Origin: Adiantum capillus-veneris
Taxonomy: Eukaryota; Streptophyta; Polypodiopsida; Polypodiales; Pteridaceae
Direction of reading: 5' to 3'
Assembly (NCBI GenBank): GCA_014529385.2
Contig: CM043968.1
Location: forward strand, 9,672,648-9,736,647
Length of the DNA: 64,000 bases
A program made the position numbers and the translations under genes. Positions 53,943 through 64,000 of the stretch are shown here, one piece after another. The notes beneath the pieces are model-generated. The model worked only from the letters and a program-made list of their open reading frames with translations, was not told where the DNA came from and did not search any database. Positions within the stretch are counted from its first letter, which is position 1; every line of letters starts with the position of its first letter.

Positions 53943-55250
53943 TTATTGAAGCATATCCTGTGTTAGTGGTAAATGATACTTTTTTAACTGACACCCACTA
54001 ATCCAATTTGGCATTTCTTCTCCTGCCAATGTAGCAAGTTTGACAGCTCCACTTTGTGATAAGTCACTAATCACAAAGGGTCCCATCCCTCGCTTTTTAA
54101 GTTTCTTGGCATGTTGTTTCAAGGTATAAACAAGTACATAATCATTTATTTTGAACTCTTTCGTGTGCACATGCTTGTCAAAAAACTCTTTTTGTCTTCT
54201 ACTTTTAGCATAGATCGAAGCTACAGCTCTCAGTCAAAGTTCATCTAGCTTTTCAAGATTATCTATTATTGAAGAGAGCTCATGCCGTGTCCATTCTAAG
54301 CATTTCGCTACTCGTAGAGTTGGAACTAAAAACTCTATGGGTAATATAGCGTTTAGACCAAACACCATGTTGTACGGTGTTGTTCCAATTGATGTTTTAT
54401 AAGCTACCATGCATGCCCATAGTGTTGAGTGTAACTGCTGATCCCAGTCTGTCCTTGACTCTCAGAAAATTTTAGTCAGAACAGTGCATAGTGTTTTATT
54501 TGTGGCCTCAGCTTGTCCATTTGCCTATGGATGATATGGAGCAGATTTTCTATGTATGACCATGAATTCCTCTAGCAGATATTCAATGACTTCATTAAGA
54601 AAATGTGTTCCTCGATCACTGACAATTTCTATTGGTAATCCGTATCGTACAAATACATTCTCATACAAAAATTATGCAATGGTTCTTGCGTCTGCTTTTT
54701 GTGTTGCCTTGGCTTCCACCCATTTTGTGAGATAGTCCGTAGCCACAATGATATATTGGGTATGGATGCGATATGCAGGGGGTGAAATAGGCCCCACAAA
54801 ATCAATGCCCCATTTTGCAAATTCCGGTGCTCCCATCATTGGCCGTAGTGGCATCTCATCTCTCTTTATCGGCACCTTAGTGCGCTGACATGTGTCACAA
54901 TGCTTTACAAACTCCTCAGCATCCATATGCAATGTAGACCACCATATTCCTGCGGTTAAGATAATTTTTGCCATCTTATCGCCTGAAAAATGGCCTCCAC
55001 TTATTCCTCCATGTGCGTGTTCTAGAATCAACAGGTATTCGCTTTCACTTGCACAGATTCTAAGTTGATTGTCCTTTCCTCGCTTGTAGAGTTGATTTCC
55101 AATTAAATTAAAGTCGCGAGCCTCCAGCTCTATAACCCTTTTTCGTGCTTTTGTTATGTTTTCAGGAAATGTCCTTGTTGTTAAGAAATCAATGATATAT
55201 TGACTCCATACATGTGCAATGTTTACCTGAAACAATGTCGCGTGATCCAC
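53943..55250 (-). pseudogene. gypsy integrase (broken by stops)
   Basis: The N-terminal zinc-binding part is [18 protein letters not shown] ... HCDTCQRTK. The core has [12 protein letters not shown] (first Asp), [20 protein letters not shown], then after a TAA IEIVSDRGTHF (second Asp, about 54613-54645) and after a TAG ANGQAEA (Glu, about 54515-54535). The C-terminal domain lies at 54170-53943 (INDYVLVYTLKQHAKKLKKR, GMGPFVISDLSQSGAVKL). The DDE residues are all identifiable although the frame is interrupted. No chromodomain follows; a retropepsin follows instead. Confidence 0.85.
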
Positions 55251-56170
55251 CGATCATTCGGCACTACATATAGTACAATTGTTAACATAAGCATGTGTGT
55301 CAGCATACATAGTTGGCCAATAAACCCCTAATTTTTTTAGTCTTTGGTGTGTTTTCATTGTTGAACAATGAAATGCACAATCCTGGATGTGTGCTTATTC
55401 AAGATAACACTCGAATTCCTCTGGATTTATACATAATCGTAGAATTTGGTCCAAGCCTAGATGGTACAGTCGTCCTGCAATCAACTGGAGATAGTTCAGA
55501 CTAAGTAAGAGACTTCAAATCAGACTAAGCATACACTGGAAAGACAAGACTAGAATTGGAAATGATATAAGTACTGAAAGTGGAAATGACAATGAAGCTC
55601 GAAGTGAAGACTGGAACTGGAATTATATATTCACGGCAGTGAACTAGTACAATGAAGGAACTCAGTATGAGCTAGATTACATGAGCACCACAGCTTGAAG
55701 TTACAAGGTTTGGCTTGACATAATAAGCTACAGTTGCATTTTAAAGGTCATTCCCGCCATCTACATTCCTCCTCCCCTTTCTTGAATTTTGGTATGTACC
55801 AAATTTCTCTTAGTCTTTTGATTTCATCCATGTCCATCCATCCTGACTTTCTTTTTGTCTGGCACCTTCTTCTTAGGAGATTTGTGAAGTACCTAGACCA
55901 ACATTGTCTTTCTGGATTATCCTGTATAGAGCTTCTTGCTCTAGCTGGTCTTTTCTAGCTATTTTTCATTTCCACTTGATATGGTGTCAGTGAGTTCCAG
56001 TTTTTTGTATGTCGAAATGTTTGTTGTTTGGATCTGTCTTCCTTGTTATCAAATCTACCTCCAAAGGAAAGAATGCTAACAATTTCCTGAGACCATTTGA
56101 GTATCATTTCAATATTGAAAAGATACATCAGGTATGCCATCGTCTACTCCTTCAGGAGCTTCCCCGTTTT
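55251..56170. other. spacer between RNase H and integrase without detectable domain
   Basis: About 0.9 kb is a little more than the expected tether between the end of RNase H and the integrase zinc finger. A purine-rich stretch near 55500-55640 (GAAATGACAATGAAGCTCGA type) looks like inserted or expanded sequence. No open frame of interest on either strand. Confidence 0.5.
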
Positions 56171-57932
56171 TCAGCCTTGAAAGATGATCCACCCGTGGAT
56201 GAGTTTACCCTTTTTTACTACCACTGTGAAGTCAAACTTTAGCAATATAATAAACCACCGTACAGTTCTTCCAGTATTGCATGGTTTATTTACTAGATAC
56301 AAAAGAGCTTGACGATTTGTGAAGAACACAAATTTGTTTGCGAGCAAGTAATGCCGAAATTTCTTTATAGCATAAATCATTCCTAATCCCTCTCTTTCGG
56401 TGGTTGTGTAGTTCTTTTCTGCACTATTTAGCTGTCGGCTTGCATAACAAACTGGGAAATTAACTGTTCTGTCTCCAGGTTGAGCCAGAATACTCCCAAT
56501 TGCGTATGCAGATGCATCAATGTGAACATGGAATATCTTTTCTCAATCTGGTGCTTTAAGTACAGGTGCTGATACAAGGTTTTCCTTAAGTTTTTGGAAT
56601 GAAGTTTCACACTCCTCAGTCCAGTCGAAACTAACTAATAAATGATACAGAGGTTGTGCAATGACTGCATACATATATATGAATCTTCGATAATATCTGC
56701 AGTGTCCCATGAAGGATTGTACTTGTTTGGCATTAGTAGGCCTGGCAAGTCTACTATGACTCTTATTTTGTCTAGGTCAGTGGTTATGCCATTTCTTGAC
56801 ACAATATGTCCTAAGCTGCGGCCTTGCCTAACCATAAAAATGCACTTTTCCGGGTTGAGACAGATTCGATATATTCTGCACTTCTCAAATACCTTTTGTA
56901 AATGGTCAATATGTTCTTCTCGTAGAAGAGAGTGCACACAGAGATCATCCATATATATTTTAAGAATATTCTCAGGTATTCTTTGAACGCATGAGTCATT
57001 AACCTTTGGAAGGTAGATGGGGCATTGGTTAAGCCAAAAGGCATAACTCTATATGCATATATTCCCCATTCTGTGGCAAATGCTGTTTTGTGTTGATCCT
57101 CTATTGCAATTGCCAGTTGGTGATACCCTGAAAACCCATCTAGAAAGGAATAAGCCCGTTTCCTAGCCACCCTCTCAAGTACATGTTCTGTGATTGGAAA
57201 GGGATAATTATCCCTTATTGTGGCTGCGTTTACTTTTTTGAGGTTCACACACACACGCAGCTTTTCGTTCTTTTTGGGGACAACCACAATGGGTGACACC
57301 CAATCTGTATGCTCGATTTCATAGATGAATTCAGCATCCATTAGCTTGTCAATCTCCTCTTTGATTCGTTTAGCAAATTTATCATTATATGTGTAAGGAC
57401 GCTGTTTGCTAGGTTTGGCATCTGATTTCAACGGAATTGTATGTTGGCATATCGATGGATCAACTCCTTTGAAGTCTTTGTAGGACCATGCAAACACATC
57501 TTTATGCTTCTTGAGAAGTTGTGTTAGCAGTTCTTCTTCTTGAGGCTCTAAATCAGTTGCTATATAGATAGGCTGAGGCTTTTCACTTGGCGCAGCGAGG
57601 TCTATCCGTTTTGCATTTTCCGGCCCATCATAAGATTCCTGGTTTATTCTTTCCCTGATTGGTGGTGTCATTATGATTTTTCTGTCCTGGATGGTGAATT
57701 TTCGATAGTGGGATGGTACATTCATGTTTTCTTTTTCTGACTCTTCCTTACTACGACTTCCTCCCTCAGTAGTCCATACCTCTCGTAGCGACCGTTTTAG
57801 TTCTTGGTATTTCTTTTTACGCTCCATTTTGGTCCACTTTGGGTCTTTTGTTTTTTCTTGTTTTGGTTGTTGAGATTTTTTTAATTTTGTTTCTGTTTTA
57901 GTCTTTCGTACTTGTTTTATTTCTTCAGGCAT
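56171..57932 (-). pseudogene. gypsy reverse transcriptase and RNase H (broken)
   Basis: 57932-56811 has a Lys-rich start, then KHKDVFAWSYKDFKGVDPSI, IDKLMDAEFIYEIEHTDWVS, LRVCVNLKKVNAATIRD, AYSFLDGFSGYHQLAIA (motif A Asp) and YRVMPFGLTNAPSTFQRLM (motif B). A frameshift lies near 56955. The next frame (56952-56635) starts at the catalytic MDDLCVHSLL, and the IY before it completes YMDD. The RNase H part spans 56610-56171 with HVHIDASAYAIGSILAQPGD, YTTTEREGLGMIYAIKKFRHY and TNRQALLYLVNKPCNTGR. The catalytic Asp residues remain, but frameshifts and stops separate the parts. Inactive as it stands. Confidence 0.9.
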
Positions 57933-57959
57933 CCTTTCCCTTCGAACTCTTGAGAATCT

Positions 57960-58488
57960 TCATGATATTTGGTCTTTTACACAATCCTCTGCCTTGACAA
58001 GCATTAGATAGTGCGTTTTATCTTTTATCTTGGGCATCAGGTTCTCTCTAATTTTGTTTTTTGCTCTTTTTTTTCTATAACATTCCTGGCGTCTAGGGTG
58101 TTGATTTGCAAAATCATAAAACTTGATATTCGTTGTTTTCTCCCCACGCTCGCTTGAGCTGTCTGAATAGTCGTTATCTGCATCGATATTCAACTCCAGA
58201 TGCTCAGAGGAGTCATAAAAACTCTTCTTGTTCTGGTGGGTCTACATTCTCATCTCCTGCTGGTATAAGGCTTACCATGTAATAGGGTAGCACATCATAG
58301 CCATCCTTATCGCAAAATTTTGTTGTTGGGCTATCTGTAATGGTACAGACATCCAATGTTGCTAGTATGTGTTCCCATTCCAGAGGTTCTAAGGCATCTT
58401 CGGAAAAAGGTTTCGAAATGTAATCCTTGTCCTCAATAGCTCCTTCTAAGACGCATTTTAAGCTCCCACAATGTGAAGCTCTGCACAT
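57960..58488 (-). pseudogene. linker between protease and RT of the gypsy element
   Basis: Two short frames in the pol orientation (58488-58213 and 58193-57960) encode an acidic, then a basic segment (SDSSSERGEKTTNIKFYDFA, YRKKRAKNKIRENLMPKI). They have no catalytic motif. They fill the usual gap between protease and RT in large plant gypsy elements, broken here by stops. Confidence 0.5.
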
Positions 58489-58512
58489 CCATAGCTCTTT
58501 TTTCTGCCCTAA

Positions 58513-59124
58513 CTATGCTGGGAGTTCGGACCTTGCCAATGTAGCTGAATCAAACTCTTCCACTGGTTTCTGGTTCACATCTTTGTAACTATGGTCTTTT
58601 AGGTATATTTTGGTTGTAGTCTCGCCATGTCTGAGGTATATGTGGTCGTAACCCCAATCCTGGACCATCTTTAATTGTCTCATGAATGGTCTTTCCAAGA
58701 TGACCTTGTAATTGTTCTTTTTGTCGAAATCAACTATTGCGAATGTATGCTTATACTCGATTCTACACGAGGTGACAATTACTTTTTCTAAGAGTCCTAC
58801 AGGCTTTTCCATGAACCCATCTTCCAGTTGCAATTTCATTATGGTAGCTCTCAAAGCCGGTTTTCCCCATTTTTTCCAGATTTCCTTGGTGACGATAGCG
58901 ACTCCTACTCCATTTTCAAGAATAGCTTTGGAAACTACTCCTTGAAATTCTACTGGTAGTGTGGTATTTCCATCTTCTCCCTCGCAATATTCTCCAACTT
59001 TGTTTAAAGGTACTTGCCTAGTGGTTAGTTGAGGCTTGTCCAATTCTCTGATCCTTTTTTGAAGCTTCGAGGTGGGGTCTTTTACTCCAAATTTTTCTAA
59101 GCATTTGCCTACAGTGGTCCACAT
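58513..59124 (-). pseudogene. first retropepsin of the gypsy element, catalytic motif changed
   Basis: 203 residues in the normal protease position. The family pattern of a strand then catalytic loop then ILGRPF is present as VSKAILENGVGVAIVTKEIW, MKLQLEDGFMEKPVGLLEKV, FAIVDFDKKNNYKVILERPFM. The loop expected to read D-S/G-G reads E-N-G, so the catalytic Asp is replaced. The frame itself is open, which suggests the loss is either recent or tolerated. Another retropepsin with an intact DSGA lies 4.7 kb further downstream. Confidence 0.7.
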
Positions 59125-59130
59125 GTTTGG

Positions 59131-60151
59131 TCATAACCTCAGGAGTTCGGCTAATGTGATTTTGCATGCCACAGGGGTGGACAATAACTCAATCAATCCT
59201 TGTGAATCCATCACTCTGTTGGAATAAAGTCTTTGAGATGGGATTTCTCTCACCTCAGACTTAGCTTCATTCTCCCCTAGGTAAGAGGGTAGAGTTTTTA
59301 GCGAGTCTGGTTGACTGTGCCCCAAACTAATTGATCCCTGGTCTCCCCCTTGTGAATGCATATCAAAGTTCATTTGTGATCTTGCCTCAAATTCTTCAAT
59401 GGGAGGTAAGATCTCATTTTTCTCTTTTCTCGTGCTATTTATTTGGCGGCTCACCCTGCTAGCTTCGTTGGCCTCATGGATTTGCTTCCACAGATCATCT
59501 GGACCGTTACAATCCTTACCCATTTCTACCAATGTTAGGTTGGAAACCATCAATTGTCTCATCTATTGTATTTGGCACTATGATAGGTTCTCTCCTAGAC
59601 TCAGAGGCAGCCGTGAGTCTCTCCTTCGTGTCTACTTGTTTCTCTAAAGTTGGTTTGATAGGGGTTGGAGCTGGTACCTCGTGCCAATTTGCAGGTTTAC
59701 CAAGCGAGTTTTCTATCAAGGATTGGGTTGTTTCAATCATCTTTCTACACATTTCCAACCTCTGTTTTTCTATTTTTGCATATGGATAAGTCATCCATCT
59801 TTGCTCTTGGGTTTGGTTGTTTTTGAGTATGGCTTCGTATGCTTTTAAAAGCGCGTCTAACTGCTCATTTACATTTTCTGCCAACATTGATCCTCATGAT
59901 CTTGCACTTTTGGGTTCTACTATTTCCTTGGGCCCTATGGTTGCCGTAGTGTGTGAGCTTAGACTCGTTAGATCCTCTAACCACTCTAATCTATCCTTTG
60001 TGTGTTTTAACTCCTCAGATAGAGCCGTCTGTTCTCGTTCTCTCTTGGTTTTCATATGCGCCTTTCTAGCTTTCCAAGTGCTTCTCTGATTTTTCATTTC
60101 TGCACTTGGGGCATCGGTCTTTGGCTCTTCAATTATGGGTTCATTTGTCAT
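59131..60151 (-). pseudogene. linker ORFs between zinc knuckles and protease
   Basis: Three frames (60151-59894, 59887-59516, 59562-59131) in the gag-pol orientation encode charged helical protein (EREQTALSEELKHTKDRLEW, KIEKQRLEMCRKMIETTQSL) likely to form coiled coils. Frame changes at about 59890 and 59540 break it. No catalytic motif is visible. It would be the C-terminal gag or gag-pol junction. Confidence 0.5.
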
Positions 60152-60154
60152 TCT

Positions 60155-62895
60155 TTAAGCTTGGGCTCGTGTCACTGCCTGAATAGGTATTACTGTCTCG
60201 TTTTCTGACCCTCCACTCGAAGGCACTGCTTCCAGCATGTTCAAGGTAGTTTTTGCTCCTTTGCTCAGGTTCTTAGGGCAATCAGGAATCAAATGAGTAA
60301 TTCCACACTCGGTGCAATATGTGTTGACCCTAATGATTTCATCATGAGGACAGTCTCTTAGCCAATGGTCTGCACCACAATTGTAGCAGGGTCCCTTAGG
60401 TTGTTGAGGTGCTCCTTGAGATCCTCTTTGTTGGTATGCATGTCTCTGCCCACCCATGCCTCCATTGGCTATGAGGAACAGTGTTCATTCATCCAAGCTA
60501 TATCTTCCTTCTCCTGCTGCCTGTGTAGCTGTTGATGGTCCTGCACTTCCCATCATGCTCCAAGGTTCTGGCGTTGGGGGTTCTTCTGATGGATAATAGA
60601 CAGGATTTGCAACATATCCATTGGAATCTTTGTAATATTCATGCATAGGTACCAAAGCCTTCTCTTCTGGTTTGTTTACTGTTGGTGTGTATCTTATGCC
60701 GAGTGGTCGTAATCTTGGTAGGGGTGGTTGCTTCCCCAATACTGGTTGTGGTCTTTCTACACCTACATGTCCTGGTAGGTTGCCTGCTTGATATCTAGGC
60801 ATCGGTGGAAGTTGAGGAGATGCTACCTGAGCCTAGGGAGCATAAGGTCGCTCTCTCACATATCCCTTGTTATAATAACATTCCTCCGTCACATGGTTTG
60901 TCCATTTTTGTTCAATAGCACACCACTTTGGCTGTTTAGCCTGAGGCTTGGCATACATATTAATCTTTTTTAGCACTTCCTCTACAAGCTGCTCCTGGCT
61001 TACAGCTACTTCTCCTTTCGGTGCTGTCTTAGCGAACTTGCTTCCACTTTGTTGTGATGATGAATCGTCATCAAGATCCTTGAATTCACCCTCCTTGTAG
61101 AACGCACAATTGTCTACAAGGTAAAGAGCATCCTTAGTTAACTCATTTAACATCGTGCTCCTCTTCATATGTAAGTCCTTCTGGAGATCTGTGTTCCTTA
61201 GTCCTTGAATAAATATAAGCATAAGTCTGGACTAAGTTTGTAGTTCTTCCACACGGCAGAACTTCACATATCTTTTTAGTTGTAGGGCTGCCTTTCGCAC
61301 AGATTTCCCTCCTTTCTGTTTGAATTTATGGATTTGTGAGACTGTATAATGAGCTATCCCCCTTTGTGACAATTCCTCAATAAACTTGTCAAACACCTCC
61401 TCCATAGACTCAAAGTCTCGACGCTCCACAAAGTCAAACCAAGTAGCAGCATCCTCCTCTAGGGTAAGTCCGAACCCTGAAAATTGGGTAGGGAAGTCTA
61501 ACACCTCTTCAGCTCTAATTACACGCACAAAGGCTGCTACATGATCCCTTGGATCTCTGTTTCCCGTGTATTTCTTGTTTACCCATTTTTGCACCTGAGA
61601 AGATCTAATTCTACGATGGTCTACAAATCTCATCATTGGTTCTCCTCATCCTACTCGATATACCTCCTCTGGCCTTCGGTAGCGGGATGGTTCCTCTCCC
61701 AGAGGTGCCCCTAAGCCATAATTTCTGATGGTTTTTTCAAGAGGTGGTTCATCTCTTCGAACTCATTCTATGGGTTGTCTTCCAGGCTCTGTCGACTCTT
61801 GAGTTTTTGGCTTATTCTCGCCTTGATACCGTGAATAGAGTGATGGTTCTTGTAAATCTCTTAGCCCTCGTGTGGCTGGATAACCATCTCAGTTTTGGTC
61901 TTGTTCTAATGTTTCACTTTGTCGAAGCCATGCCTGCAATGATGGTTGGGTTGCTTGTTGGTTCTAGTAGTTGAACGTCTGTTGTCGGTTAGAATGTGAG
62001 GTCGCGTCGTACTCTTCTGAAAATGGATTTATCGACTTGCTAGGGGTATAGGTGAACCTTGGCCCTTCTTCAGGGGCATATGTTGATGTTTCTAGAACTG
62101 TTTCCTTTTCTACCTCCTCTGGGAGAATACGTTTTTACTCTCGTCCGTACCTATAAAAAAAAATGATATCCTTCCCCATAGCAATTTCATAAGAGAATAA
62201 GTAAAGAACCTTGTCTTTGCTTAATTCGTTTGGGTAGGGTTCTTTGCATTGAAAATAAGAGACTACTCCCTCACTCTCATGCTTGTAAATTCCCACAATC
62301 TCATTATAGGTAGAAACCCTGGTTGTTTTTTTATCATACATAAAAAGAGCTCTAGGTCGATCAATTTTTGGAGGCGGTTCTTGAGTTTCTGAAACCATTT
62401 TTCCTTTTGCCACGTTATCTCCATATCTATTGTAATCCTGAGGGTTACTAACTATCAGATAATGGTTCCCCTTTTGTCTCGGAATCTATCTCCATCATCA
62501 TAGACTTGAATTATCTCCAGCCTCTGAGTAGATCTTTCTTCTATACAAATACACGTGCGTCTTCGATAGTCAGAATAAACTAAGGCTCCCCTAGAGTTTG
62601 TTCCTTCTAAGAAGATTATAGTGAATTTGGCATGGTTCAAAGGGTTTTGGGAGGTACTTCCTTCTAGCATTGGTCCTTCATCAGGGAAACCTCTTGGCTG
62701 TTGACTACCCATCATGAAGAAGGACTTATCTGATGAAGTGTCAGTATCACTACCCTCCTCAATGATCGGTGCTAATGGCTCTAGCCTTGCCTGAGTTACA
62801 CTCTCCTCGGTGGACACTAAGCTACCCTGATCACCTGCCACTTTTTGATCTCTAGGAATGTGTCTTCTTGATCTTAAATTCATCAAACTTAGCAA
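60155..62895 (-). pseudogene. gag of the gypsy element (broken)
   Basis: In order: an N-terminal region (62895-62135) with ALFMYDKKTTRVSTYNEIV and an acidic Ser-rich part; the retrotransposon gag domain at 61636-61232 (VNKKYTGNRDPRDHVAAFVR, EEDAATWFDFVERRDFESM, VSQIHKFKQKGGKSVRKA); a following part with a CX7HX4C-like knuckle (WCAIEQKWTNHVTEECYYN, about 60870-60925); and two further knuckles at 60155-60457 (CYNCGADHWLRDCP and YCTECGITHLIPDCP). Several frames are used, so it is interrupted. Three zinc-knuckle-like motifs in one gag is more than the usual one or two. Confidence 0.8.
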
Positions 62896-64000
62896 TGCAA
62901 TTTATCACAAATCCAACCACTCACCTGACAAAGGATCAGTTTTCGCACAACTTCTTGCCTTGCCGCTGAATATACCTACCTGTACACAAGTGTTTAATTT
63001 TGGCAATCGAATCAAATCATTTAACTGCTAGAGGTGGTCTTAGTAATGATTGGTATAACTGGAGGGTTAACCTCAACCATTATTGTATTTTATACACTTT
63101 GGATGTTCTTGATTAGATTATTTAATCTGGAACTGTACTTCACTCGAATGTGGTTCAGTTTACAGGGAAAGTCTTAATCCCGTCTTTGCTCCGTCAAAAG
63201 ATCAAACAGGGTCCAATTTCACTTTTGAAAGAAGTTCTGGAACTCTTAAGTCAATTGGAACATCACTCTATGTCCACAATCAGCTTTTCACTTCACTAAG
63301 CCCCTGTAGACATCCTACTCATAGGCTGTCTACCTGCTCTGTTTTGGCTGGATTTTGCACTATAGATTCCCCTTGATGTGATGAGTCCACAACTGTTTTT
63401 ACTTTTTGATTTGGACACCTATAAGGTGGTCAATTGATCAGAAATTTATTCCAGCAGCCTGATGTTGGTTTGACCAGTCAAATCAACTCCAATTTGGACC
63501 AAAATTGACTAGGAGGCTTGCCTCAGGCTATACAACACCCTGCTATGTCTACAGTCAGTTTTTTACTTCAATATCATGCAGTAGACATCCTACACGTAGC
63601 ATGCCTAACTGCTCAAAATTGCTTCAAATGCAAACCACAGAATCCTCTTTAGGTGTTGATCACTTTGGTATGCTCAAAGTTGGATTTGGAGTGCTAAATC
63701 ACACAGAACACATCCTACGCGTAAGATGTCTAAATGATCTGTTTGACCCCAAACTTGAGCCACAGCTTCCCCTTGATGTCAGCAACCCAGTGCTATGCTT
63801 AGATTTTAGTTTGCATTTCAAAAGACCCCAATTTTAGCTATCCTAGCCCTTTTCAGTCAAAAATGCTAAAGTCTGCTTAAAACCCAATTTTCTCACCCAA
63901 TTGAGATGAGATCTTTCTCATGCACTCAATAAATCATGTAGATCCTGCTCATGCAGCTATCCTATGGTTTTGGTCTTAAAATAATGCCTTGGCACAATTT
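62896..64000 (-). other. leader of the gypsy element with palindromes
   Basis: Non-coding sequence upstream of gag. It carries three copies of the palindrome at 63306-63333, 63581-63608 and around 63719 (63708-63733), with centres 275 and 125 bp apart. They are less perfect than those at 50.0-50.9 kb. The 5' LTR and primer site were not found and probably lie beyond 64000. Confidence 0.65.
63306..63733. repeat. second palindrome array, upstream of gag
   Basis: Copies read GTAGACATCCTACTCATAGG..., GTAGACATCCTACACGTAGC... and ACATCCTACGCGTAAGATGT. All share the arms AGACATCCTA and TAGGATGTCT, with one to three changes. They lie in the same orientation and the same position relative to the first ORF as the array at 50009-50887. 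Confidence 0.82.

Larger units (their letters stand above)
52483..64000 (-). mobile_element. Ty3/gypsy gag-pol element, 5' end beyond the window
   Basis: On the minus strand this element reads leader with palindromes (64000-62896), gag (62895-60155), linker (60151-59131), protease (59124-58513), RT/RNase H (57932-56171), a spacer, integrase (55250-53943), a second retropepsin (53775-53464) and further ORFs to 52604, then the polypurine tract. The 5' LTR is probably right of the window. Stops and frameshifts occur throughout. The RT and RNase H resemble large plant gypsy elements with KPCNTGRTVRWF-type RNase H, and no chromodomain was seen. Confidence 0.85.

Overview
The window reads as nuclear DNA of a land plant. 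It carries a plant-type SAL1/HAL2 phosphatase gene, Ty1/copia and Ty3/gypsy polyproteins of plant type, many degraded PLS-class pentatricopeptide (PPR) sequences, and long GA/CT/GT/CA microsatellites. The abundance of PPR relics, the mix of retroelements and a two-ORF Penelope-like element suggest a fern-like or other non-seed vascular plant; that is inference. Host genes are sparse and most of the window is transposable elements, several nested in older debris.

Layout. 1-3.7 kb: no gene; a microsatellite, a relic LTR-like motif, an old tandem duplication and a foldback hairpin. 3.74-4.83 kb (+): the last two exons of a 3'(2'),5'-bisphosphate nucleotidase, the best host gene. 7.0-7.9 kb and 15.8-16.5 kb (-): two copies of a PPR relic, split by a Ty3/gypsy chromovirus (7908-15770, -, target duplication CACAT) whose RT has lost its YxDD box. 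17.1-24.0 kb: a Penelope-like element (-) with a proline-rich ORF1, a frameshifted RT and a hammerhead ribozyme, flanked by near-identical 1.33-1.36 kb direct repeats of host PPR-type DNA. 24.0-25.3 kb: more PPR relic. 27.35-27.50 kb (-): a possible transmembrane exon. 27.7-32.6 kb (+): a decayed copia element with target duplication GCTTG and a rearranged 3' LTR. 33.8-39.35 kb (+): a complete copia element with LTRs, PBS, PPT, target duplication TGTCA and an uninterrupted polyprotein of about 1321 residues, the only element here that looks intact. 39.6-41.5 kb (-): an intron-containing, partly decayed Ulp1-like (C48) protease gene. 41.7-45.1 kb: tandem and direct repeats and very long microsatellites.

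45.4-64.0 kb is one large minus-strand Ty3/gypsy domain. A gag-pol element (52.5 kb to beyond the right edge) lies next to a block of novel non-pol ORFs (46.35-49.85 kb) that has its own polypurine tract and LTR. Upstream of the first ORF of each lies an array of near-perfect palindromes built on ACATCCTACGCGTAGGATGT; in the pol-less block four copies have centres exactly 285 bp apart. I infer an autonomous element with a pol-less relative sharing cis-acting signals, though one giant element is not excluded.

Most worth follow-up: the hammerhead ribozyme, the 285-bp palindrome array, the pol-less ORF block with a GGGAAAC-TAG junction, the second intact retropepsin after integrase, and the large direct repeats flanking the Penelope element.
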